From Antedon mediterranea (taxonomy: Eukaryota > Echinodermata > Crinoidea > Comatulida > Antedonidae), in NCBI RefSeq assembly GCF_964355755.1, contig NC_092674.1:1867001-1931000 (forward strand): DNA of 64,000 nt, given 5' to 3'. How positions within the stretch are numbered: position 1 is the stretch's first letter; each line of letters begins with the position of its first letter. The translations under genes were made by a program, and so were the position numbers. Below, one piece after another: positions 25,201-37,200 of the stretch. Below the pieces are notes generated by a model. That model saw only the letters and a program-made list of their open reading frames with translations, was not told the DNA's origin and ran no database searches.

Positions 25201-28200
25201 CAAACTTTGCTTGCAGGCACACGGATGACGTCCAGGCCTTGGTAGTCGCTTGAGTTCCACACTAAGTATTCATCTTTCCAACGCTACAATTAATAGAACA
25301 CAATTTTAAAATAATAGTCATTAGGCCTATTGTTCCATTATTGTTCTTTATACATTATTCATACTGTGAAAGTCAATAATATAATGTGTAGAACATTGAG
25401 TAATGTCGTCAGCACACGTCGCCAAATAAACAAACTACACCAAAAAATCACTTTCGCAGACTGATTATGTTTTTTTTTTATAATTTGACTGTTCATAAAT
25501 CAGCGCCAAAAGTCAATGAACTGTTGGCTGAATAGGATATACGTCAGTACAAGAGTTTGCAAATTGTGAGTGAGTATTGTGGGCAGAATCTGTCGTCATA
25601 TAAGAGAGGTGTAATAAGCCGAAGGCTAGAGGGCCTACTTCGGCTGTATCAACTCTTTGGGTCATACAAATATATGTTAAAGGTCAGGCCCGGGCTTCTT
25701 GAATAAGAACGAATCGATGACGTTTGTAATAGAATGATTACAAAAAATTAAAAATAGGATCGTTCCCATTATTTCGGATTCCGTGTGTGAACGCAGTGCT
25801 CGAAAAACGTAACGTAGACCATGAGTGGTCAGCCAAGTACCGAACCGACCCGGGCTGGCGCAGTGTGAACGCTTTAATGTGATGAGATAATTGATGATGA
25901 TGTATAATGAAAAAGATACTGCGGTACATACTTCATCTCATCCGTCTTCAGCTTTGTCTACTAGTGTGACAAAAAAAGATGTGTCCAAATATGGTATAAT
26001 TGATATACCAAAAAATATGGTAGTGATATGACATCATCATGTCCATATATGGGCACATCACATTTTTTTCTAAAACATTTGATACTGTAGACAGTACTTA
26101 CACATTCAGATTAAATTCAACACCTACTTTTCCAGCACATGAATATATATTGTGTTGTGAGATTTGATATAATGCTTGAAATCCCAAATGATACCAAGAA
26201 TGACAATCAATAATTAACTTTTGAGTCATTTAGCGATCATTTACGCGCGCGTACGCGTGAAAATTGATAGCCAATCAGTCTCAAGAGTGATGCAATTATA
26301 TGCTTGTGATAATTGTCATTTGTATTCTTTGAATAGTTAGTAAATAAAATTAAGATTAGTGTTAAATATCATTTTATAATTTGTATTCATGTCTCGATTT
26401 CTCATTGAAACATCATCGTCTTACTAATTCGTATCATTTTACCAGCTTTAATGGATGATAGATGTGCTATTTCAGCTCTGCTTTAAGCAATGCTGTCAAA
26501 GACGGGGCTTAAAATCGATGATACAAAAATCTTTTTATCTAACCTTGGCCAAGATACAATTTACTGTATAGGCCTAGTAATTATAGAAAGTTAAAGTACG
26601 GTATACCTTTCGCGGCAGTGTAATATTGCTAGCCATTGATTGGATTAAACAGCTTATCAACTAAGTGCCTTCAGAACACCTTTCCACGTGATACCTGAGA
26701 TTGCCTAGTCAATATACTCAGACTTCTGGTGGATATTTCATTTGGATTAGGTCAAACATTGACAAGAGAAATCGTTAAAATACTATAGGCCCACTTGACT
26801 TGTCGTTATCTATCGTTAAATCCAAAGTGCCGATCAATAAGACATTACATACAAACTTTAATTAAAACCGACCACCACCTGGCTGTGAAATATACATACA
26901 GAAAATGAATACAATATGTGTGATGTTATACTACGAGGAGATATAGCGAGAATGCGTACATAGCGTGAGTGCATACATAGTGCGAGTTCGTACATTGTAT
27001 TATTGCGTACATTGTGTGAGTGCGTACATTGTATGAGTGCGTACATTATGTGGGTGCGTACATAGTGTGAGTGCGTACATTGTGTGAGTGCGTACATTAT
27101 GTGAGTGCGTACATAGTGTGAGTACGTACATTGTGTGAGTGCGTACATTATGTGGGTGCGTACATAGTGTGAGTGCGTACATAGTGTGAGTGCGAACATA
27201 ACGTGGGTGCGTACATAGTGTGAGTGCGTACATTATGTGAGTGCGTACATAGTGCGAGTGCATACATTGTATGAGTGCGTACATTGTGTAAGTGCGAACA
27301 TAGCGTGGGTGCGTACATATTGTGAGTGCGCATGTTGTGTGTGTGCGTATATAATGTGAGTGCGTACATTTAGTATGTGCATAAATAACGTGTGTGCATG
27401 TACATTTATGAGTGCGTACATAGTGTGAGTGCGTACATAGCGTGAGTGCGTACATAGCGTGAGTGCGTACATAGCGTGAGTGCGTACATAGCGGGACGAT
27501 GGTGTACATGCCGTTAGCACATAGGTGACCGATCTTTATAAAGTGTATCTACTAATCAAAGGTAACTTTTAATCAGCTCTCAATATCTTACTTACCTGCG
27601 TCAGCCAAACCATCATGCTAAGGTATTGATACTTTTCGTTCTAATTAAAAGAAATAAATGTTTGTAAGCAATTAGAATTACAAAACTAAGAGGAAATACA
27701 AAGGCACAGTTTACAATTTCAAAGCAGGCCTGTTTTAAAATTGTTTAATTATTATTCTTCCATGTCAACTAAAATAACGCACTAAATCCGTCTCCCTACA
27801 CACATCAATATTAAACCGACATAACAAAACATGTGCACATGGATTGTTGGAAAGAAATATATACGCATCAACTTAAAATTAGATTTGACGAGCGAAAACG
27901 AAAGGCAAAGATCTCTCTCATTGCATCATCTGTTTGTTTTTAATATAAGATAAGTTTGTTTTGTCATTTCCTTTATTTCGAGATAAATTCTAAACACTAG
28001 TGCAATTATAGCATGTCATTAAGAGTTTAAACCCAGTAATTACAGCCGTTTATTTGCTAAAATCTGGAAAAATAAAATATGAGTATACAGGTATGTGTGC
28101 TGGATACTGTACCTGGTGATCATTGTGATAATAATCATTGTGATGATGGTGACCATTGTGATAATGATCATTGTGATGATAGTGATCAGCGTGAAATTAC

Positions 28201-31200
28201 CATTGTGATGATGGTGATCATGTGATAATGATCATTGTGATGATGGTGATCATTGTGATAATGAGCATTGTGATGGTGGTGATCATTGTGATGATTGTGA
28301 TCATGTGATAACGATCATTGTGATAATGAGCATTGTGATGATGGTGATCATTGTGATGATGGTAATCATTGTGACCTATTGTGATGATGGTGATCACTGT
28401 GATGATGGTGATCATTGTAATGATGGTGATCATTATGATGATGGTCATCATTGTAATGATGGTGATCATATATAGTCTCCAGAATCATATACAACCCCAG
28501 GGAGCAGAGAGCATGCGTGATAGAACCAAAATAACCATCACTTTTGGCAGTTTTTCTTGCCGTAAATAATGCCTTTTTCCTCCAGAAAGGAATCGCATTT
28601 CCTTTTAATGTTGTCTATGTTACACGGTGATTCGGCTTGATATTGGAAAGATTAACATTTTGGCGCACATGGGGTGAAATAGTATACTAGTGGAGCACTC
28701 GTAGAAATACTAACCACATAAACAACACAATGGCAGAGACTACTTTTGTAGAAGACACACTCTACACTCTTAGTCAGTGATAATGAGCTACTTACGACAT
28801 TATTTATTTGACTCAAGTAAAGTTCCACTGATACTGTGATGTTATCCGTTTCGTTTTTGACGGGTCGTACCAGTTTATTGTAACTACTTTTCTCAAATAA
28901 ATCATACAAAAGATCTTTCTGCTGACGAGATCCAAGTGTTCCTAAACAGAATAACGATAAATACAATGTTACATGAGGCTGGCCTGGTTACAGGAAAGTT
29001 GTTTTCCACTAGTGAAACAAGTAGCGGAAACAGTATAGGTCTTTACTTTAACTAATCAAGCCTATTTTTCACCAATCTTGAGATACAACTTAGCAGGAGC
29101 GGATTCAATGGGATGGGGAGGGGCAGCCGGACCGGGCCTCCTCTAAATTTCACAAGTTATAATGCCAAAGAAAAGACATCAAAATAGGTTCAGAACTTCA
29201 TTTCACTACTTTTAGGCCACTGCGTAAGAAGTCATAGATTTTGGTGAAAAACAAGCTATCAGAAGATACTAAAAAGGATATATGTCGCAAACCTATCGAC
29301 AATCTAAGAACATGAAAAAAGATGTAACTTTTAAAATAGTATAAAGGTGTGGAAATCACGTGGCACACAAGTAATGACACGCAATGAACACGCGTCCTTT
29401 AGCGCACGCTCACATGGACATGCGCAGTAGATATATTAAAAGCTGTGGTAATATCGAATCAAAGGTTATAAAATCAAATCAAATGTCAAATACTACTTCT
29501 CCTTCTCATGTTTTACTAATTCCATAATTTGACAAATTGGAGGACGATCAAGTAAATATGGTTATAAATACTAATAACATTTTAATAGTTAATTTGGATA
29601 CTAATAATGCAAATTCAGATTTACAGCAATTTGTGTCTTCAATTCGCTAATTATAAAACTTAATTTGTTTAAAAGATTAGAAAATGGAATTTTAGATGCA
29701 CTTATAACTATAATAATCTAATATTGTGGACATTAGTATTCCGTAATTTAAATTACATGAAATTAAGAATTAGAACTCGAAATAAATAATCTTATATTTG
29801 AATGATCAATGATTTTTTTATTCTAATTTGCGACGATAAGTGTACATGGGATTTGATTTATCGATAAAAAAACGATTTTTTTACGATTTAAAAAAGTGTA
29901 TTAGCTTAATTTTAATTACAGAAAATTAATAAATAAAGCTGTACAATGCTTGTTAAATTACTCGTGATAATCGAAGTGTCCCTTCTGAGCGAATTCTCCC
30001 GAGACGTGCTAATTATGTAGAAAAGCTGCTTAACTTGCGTTTATATCCGTCTTTACAATCTAAAACTACAACTCAAATTCACTTAATGAAAAATCACTGT
30101 CGGAGTTTGGACGCTACCGGCTGTGTATTGATTTTGTCTTAACTGTTGTCTTTCAATTTGTGTTGAAGGCATCAACTGTCTATGACATCTACCATAAAGG
30201 CTATCATGCTAAGTGTAGCCTAAGTGTTATCATATAATGCGTTGCAAATTTGGTAGAGAAATTTTAAACAAATAAATTAAATCCCCTCCAGAAAATCATA
30301 ATTTTGAATATTTAATTGCATTGCACACCACGTTGCAGCACAGAAGTAGAGCGTAAACAGTTTCTGCGCATGCTTCAAATAGTGTTCTGACACCTCAACT
30401 CTCCCAGCCGAACCTCCTCTCAACACACTTTTATCTCCCTGAATAGTTTAGACAATCGTAAACGACGAAAACATAAATTGGCCTAGGCCTACTTGTTGAA
30501 TATAGTTGTACTTTTATCAGTGAAGATTTATGTTTACTTGGTTAATTGTAAATTACGCGGGTTGTAGATTCAAAATCTTGTTGTGATTGTACTATAGAAC
30601 TGTTTTGATTATGTTTATAATTATAATGTACTTACGTACGTCCGTTATGATGGTAAATATATTACCACTATCATAACCATAAACAAAGCATAACAATAAT
30701 TCAACATGTAATTTACTAATATTCCATAGCAAGAAGCGCGAACATGAATATTGTACGTGTATATAATACACGCCATTAATACAGGCTTCTCTATTAAATA
30801 TTATGAATATATATAAATATGAATTGTGTATTTCGGTACGAGTGCCATCCATATGTTTTAACAATGGCATTCGATTTCAATCGATAAATTTCCTTAAAAA
30901 TACTAAACTTTATCGTAAAAAAAGAATATTCATCAGAATAATTCATTTTTGGAAATTGCATTCCTTAAATATTGATATTTTTTATTTTAAAAATCAATTT
31001 TAAAAATATAGAATATTATTATATTATGATTTGAGTTCATAGTTCAATCAAAGTGGAGGAGAATTGAGTAGACGTAGACATTCAAATTAGCACTAGAATC
31101 TGATTTGAAAGCTATTTATTTATTTATTATTTTATGTCTTTAGGCAATGTGGCCAAGAATTACCAATTAATGACTGTCCTATCAGATAGGTGGTAATCCC

Positions 31201-34200
31201 CTGATACAGGGGCTATTTTGTGAACCAGTTCAACGGGGTAACCCCCTACTCTTCTCGAAGGATACAATAAATGCACTATAAATATCTAAAAGATCGAAAT
31301 CCTTTATATCAATTCATCTAAAACATATAGGCCTAATTTACAAAAGTGCAAGATCCTAGAAAGTGTTTGTGATTAGAGACAACACAAAGAGAACACAAAC
31401 ATACAAAAAAGAAAACAAATTAAAGCTCAGGTACAGGCATGAATTTTAAATATAATATTTGGATAATTGTACATAAATCAAATATTTGTAACAGAAATCG
31501 AGACGAAAAAACATGTATTTCCTTTAATATGGTCAAATACAAAATTTGGCAAAATTCTTCCATAAAAACCAGGAAGACTTTTTTTCAGTAGTTAGGTAGT
31601 TAACCTAATGTAATAACATGACGGTGAAAAAAGATGGTGGATATACGGTGGATAATTTTTGCTATAGCATGAAAATAAAAATCTGAAGTTGAATAAAAAT
31701 ATCAGAAATGTAATATTCAAGTTATATTACCTATATTTAGTCATCTGATAACATTTTTTACCACACCATTTATTTTTCATAGCTTTTTAAAATGCCTCTC
31801 TATTTACAAAATTTGTGTACAAAAGAATAGAGATTTTACTGTGTAATTTGAACTATCCCCCCACTGATAAGAAAGGGCTTATTTTCAACAAGCTCGTGTA
31901 ACACAAATAAAATCCCAAAAATTATGAAACATAGGGGAAACTATAGATCGATAATTATTGGAATGTATGATCAATAGAAATGTTTTGCCCGCACCTGGCC
32001 TTTAAGATAAGAACAAGTCACACATGTCTGGTAATATTCTTGAAGCACCCGATTTTTCTTGCCTCTTTTTAGTTGCGTTCACATCAAGGCGGGATCCGGT
32101 CCGGCGCCCCGAGAAAAATATCGTGGAAAATGGGTTAAGTTGTAAAGCATAGGATTGTTCACACCAAATTCGTACAATTGAATTCGTACCTGATTCGGAC
32201 TCTGAATCGATCCAATGGATCAAGAATTTTGGTGAAATCGTACGATTTGTTTTTATTTTGACGAATCATCAGTGAGCATGAATGATGACCTTGCTTGACA
32301 AAATATGGATAACGGAATTCGTGCTCGAGGTGAAATCGCGCTCAACGGGTACTGTACGCGCGCGCACCGAGATTCGCATGCAATTTATAGAACTCAACTC
32401 TATAACCAGTGATAACAAAGATAGGAACAGTTCATGTCATTTCCGTCGCTCTCAATCTTATAGAATAAGATCCTCTAGCATACAGTCCTTGAATGCTTAT
32501 AACATGAGTTATTACCAGAGTTTAGCGACGATAATCGATATCGCACTTTTAATTAGGAAATTGCTCGATTCTAAAATTATATATCATCAAATGAATGAAA
32601 AACATCTCACTGTGATGTTTACCTAATTCGCAAAAATGACAGAAATACCGTTTATACTTTGCCGTCTTTCGCATTTTGCGTAATGAAGATTAAAAGGGGA
32701 ATTAAAGAACCTCTTACTCCGAACGTAAGATTTAAATTCATACTGTATTTAGTCAATTACACCTCGGCAAGCTTGAGACAATGCTATACTTTCCTTTTGC
32801 ATGCACGTGCGCGTACAAATTCTGATGTATACCCATAAACTGCATTCCCACTTGTTCTGTTTCTCAGAAGGAAAGAAAGTGTAGTTCAGTTATTTCAAGT
32901 TTCTTTTATTTATACCACGGTCGCAGCCGAAGCTGAATTACGTTGTATTTACATTAAAATGTATAAAACGATACAAATACAAAGGTAAAACAGATTTTAA
33001 TGACACAGGATGCATGGGTTATTGAAATAAAAACAGCTTATAATGTATTGCAAGTTATAAAAGAACAAATCATTCATTCAGCAGCGAGATAAGGAATAAC
33101 ATTGCACTTTTTCTGTATTTTTCAACTATTTATACGATTTCAATTATTTAACAAAACTACAAGTTTTTACGCATACGTCAACTGGTGTCTGACATAAAGC
33201 CACACCTATATTTGGGCACATCACATTTTTGTCAAACTAGTGCGATAGTGTAGACAGAGTTTCATAGACCTGTACACAGACTGATTGGAACAAACTGACT
33301 GAAAGAGATTTTGAAACACCCATGTGTCTCCTCTGTAAGCAAGGATAATGAACTTTACATTTATTGAATTTCATTGGTTTTAATTATACTAGTTTATAAT
33401 CCCTAGATATGTGGCATTCCTTTCTAAGCCTGTGAGGCTGTTTCCATAATTATAGACACTTCCAACAATCAATTCAAAGTCATCATTAAAATGTTTGTTG
33501 ACCTATTTATGCCCATCAGTTAACAGATTTCGGATCTATTTTCTTATAAATTCAAAATTGAGAAGCTGAAACTATTAAATGTAACAAATAACGATAGATT
33601 ATACTGAAAATAGTCAATCGTTGACACCAAATTGCCACATTTCCTCCGTGCCTATGTTTCGTTGCATAATTTTTGCCATCATTGCATATTTATCGACGGC
33701 TTTTTATCAAAACATACGTGAGAAATTTACTTAATACTAACTTTTTTTGACATAACGGAATTTATTTTAAAAAATCGTTTTATACATCAAGGTTAATCTA
33801 ACTTCTGGAAAAGTTACATTAACACTATATACAGTGCTATTGTACAGTAACACTACACAGTGCTATTGTAAAGTAACACTACACAGTGCTATTGTACAGT
33901 AACACTACACAGTGCTATTGTAAAATAACACTACACAGTGCTATTGTACAGTAACACTACACAGTGCTATTGTAAAATAACACTACACAGTGCTATTGTA
34001 CAGTAACACTACACAGTGCTATTGTACAGTAACACTACACAGTGCTATTGTAAAGTAACACTACACACTGCTGTTGTACAGTAATACTTACACAGTGCTA
34101 TTGTAAAATAACACTACACAGTGCTATTGTACAGTAACACTACACAGTGCTATTGTAAAATAACACTACACAGTGCTATTGTACAGTAACACTACACAGT

Positions 34201-37200
34201 GCTATTGTAAGGTAACACTACACACTGCTGTTGTACAGTAATACTACACAGTGCTATTGTAAAATAACACTACACAGTGCTATTGTACAGTAACACTACA
34301 CAGTGCTATTGTAAAATAACACTACACAGTGCTATTGTACAGTAACACTACACAGTGCTATTGTAAAGTAACACTACACACTGCTGTTGTACAGTAATAC
34401 TACACAGTGCTATTGTAAAGTAACACTACACATTACCATGGTACAGTAACACTACACAGTGCTATTGTACAGTAACACTACACAGTATTATTGTACATTA
34501 ACACTAAACACTGCTATTGTACAGTAACACTAAACAGTATTATTGTACATTAACACTAAACACTGATATTGTACAGTAACACTAAACAATGCTATTGTAT
34601 AGTACGGTAACACTATACATTACCATTGTACAGTAACACTACACAGTGCTATTGTAAAGTAACACTACACACTGCTGTTGTACAGTAATACTACACAGTG
34701 CTATTGTACAGTAACACAACACACTGCTATTGTAAAGTAACACTACACCGTGCTATTGTACAGAAATACAAAGGACGAGACCTATATACTAGGGGAAAGC
34801 AGGGAATCATGTTTGTGAAACAAATTACAATGGAAATAAATATTGCAGACTATTTGGAAATAACCGCCAATGTTCTTGTTGAACATGGCACATTAAGAAG
34901 AAGATGCGTATAAAAGAATTTAATTGGAAATTGATTTTTCTGTATTGTTTATTGTTGTTGGATTGGAATAAAGAAATAACAATAATTATTTGATCATTAT
35001 AAAATAGATGTTCTACTGCAGTCTGTATCATGGTAGTGTGTTAACCTATAAAGAGACACTTTATTTTGTTGCGTTGCTGAGAGAGATTTATCATAAGAAG
35101 TCTTAATCATTATATAAAAACAGTAGAAAAGAAGTAAGGATTAAATAATGCATTATTCATCCTATAGAAAGGAAATTTATTACGGCTCGAAATCTCAATT
35201 ACATTGATTATTATCATTTCCATCACTCGGGTATAATTAAAACTATTCGGATAAAAGCCATTCAATGTTGATTTAGCGAACCGTTAAATTATCCGATGCT
35301 GCCAGGCAATTAAACTCGATTGTCTTTTGTAGATGTTTGGTTAGCCGATATTAGTCAAGCTAATTTGGAGAATCTTATTTACTTTGATTTAATCTGATTT
35401 ATAAAAAAACGGAAACACGATTCTAGATTAGCAAAGGTGTTGGGGACACGTGACTTGAAAACGCTTTGTTAACCTGTAAGCGCAACGCAAGTAATTTGAC
35501 CAATCAGAAGGAATATTCAAACTGTCGCTAGCCATTGGTCAACTCGCTTGCGTTTCACAAATATCGTGCGATGACCAATCACAGTTCGACAGTGTTATCC
35601 ATCGCATCATGATTGGTGCGCTTCCACGTGTTTCCCTAGGACGGAACGCAGTGACATAGGCCTACGCGCCAGACATCGGATGGTCCGTCGTCGGTGATTG
35701 GCTGAACTGTTTCCTATGTTCCTCCTCTCTAAGTGGGATGGGGTGGGTGGGGGAGAAGGAAGTAAGCATTAAATACTTGGCGCGCTATAACTTTAAAACA
35801 TTCACCGATATCTTTTGGTATTTTTACTTTGTGATCGTGGTTAAAATAAATATAATTTTCAATGCATAGAAATAAGTAACACGAGGGAACCAGAAGAGGT
35901 GTGCTTGATTAGCCATATCTATTGAATAGATAGAGAAACGAATTAGAACCCAAGGGAGATAGGCTACGTGAGTATACACAACAAATAGTATTGGCTCTAT
36001 GCATGACAGTGCAATGAACCATCATCCCCTTACTCAGATCTATACCACTTCAGAAATATTATTTCTTGTGCTTGATAAATTGTGGAAAACCTTTTAACAA
36101 TTCCTCAAGCAAATGTCCAATATATTAATATACACACATTCAATCGTGTTATAGTGTTTGGTAACAAAGTACAGTACTTATTTAAGACAACGAACATGTC
36201 ACGTGTTATCAGTTTACGTGACAAATTGATAAGCATACTTTTTAGTTACTTACGCACTATAGAATAATTCATTTTTCAACTTCAGAATTTATACAATGAA
36301 TATATTATATCAATTTTAAAATAACATTATCAGGATAAAAATATATTAGTTTTTTAAGCGATGGAAATAATAGTGAGTAATGTAAATTGATAAGTAAACC
36401 AGTTATTTTTATTTAGCTTTTAAAAAAATATGTATATATCCGCTAAAACATGTGATTGATTGTCAATAAATGTGTAAGTTTATAGTTAATTAATTTGCTA
36501 TTTGTAATAACTTCGTTTGTTGCGATTGCTCGCATTATTCATTTCATCAGTGACGACATTATAGGCCTACAATGTTTTACCGCGCAGTATAATATTAAAC
36601 TTTTGACATGTATTTGAAATAATATTTATTATTTGCCTTGATTAAACTACCGAGAAAAATAAATTATGGAGGACTGAGATTTTTCTATACAGCTAAAAAT
36701 TAACATATCAAATAGTTGATTTTAACGAGACGAAATCTAAAATTATTATATGCATATATCAATTAAATTAAGGTAATCACTGTATTTATTGCGTACCATT
36801 ACATTCATATTCAATCACGTAGACACGAAGGTACGATTTTCATCATGATGATCCAGTTATTACACTAGTTGCATAAATTGTCTTTGTTTATTATTATAAG
36901 GTGATAAAATCCCATTAGGCCTATATCATTGCATACACATTAATAATAAGGAAAAAGTCAGTAAACAAGAATTACGTGACGTCAGTGTCTGTTTCCAGTG
37001 ACGATTGTGGCATAATTTGAAATCATTGTATATTTATAAAATGAAGAAAGAAAACAAAGATTACTTTACAAACTAGCTAGTACGCGTGTGTACCTCGCGT
37101 GTACCCCGCGTGTACAACGCGTATACCCAGCGTATACCTTGCGTATACCCCGCGTATACCCTGCATGTACCCCGCGAATACACAAAGTGTACCCCGCGTA

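Noticed and set aside
26858-27520. Overlapping Met-Tyr-Ala-Leu-Thr-rich open frames on the minus strand
   Set aside because: All three frames are open because of the 17-bp repeat, and the region lies in a receptor intron.
30592-30870. Alternative first exon for the nAChR gene
   Set aside because: A donor there is phase-compatible, but the frame has no suitable Met with signal peptide. The exon at 38140-38215 has Kozak context, a hydrophobic leader and matching phase.
33820-34765. CRISPR array
   Set aside because: Regular repeats but no unique spacers and an animal genomic context; all arrays in the window are simple tandem repeats.
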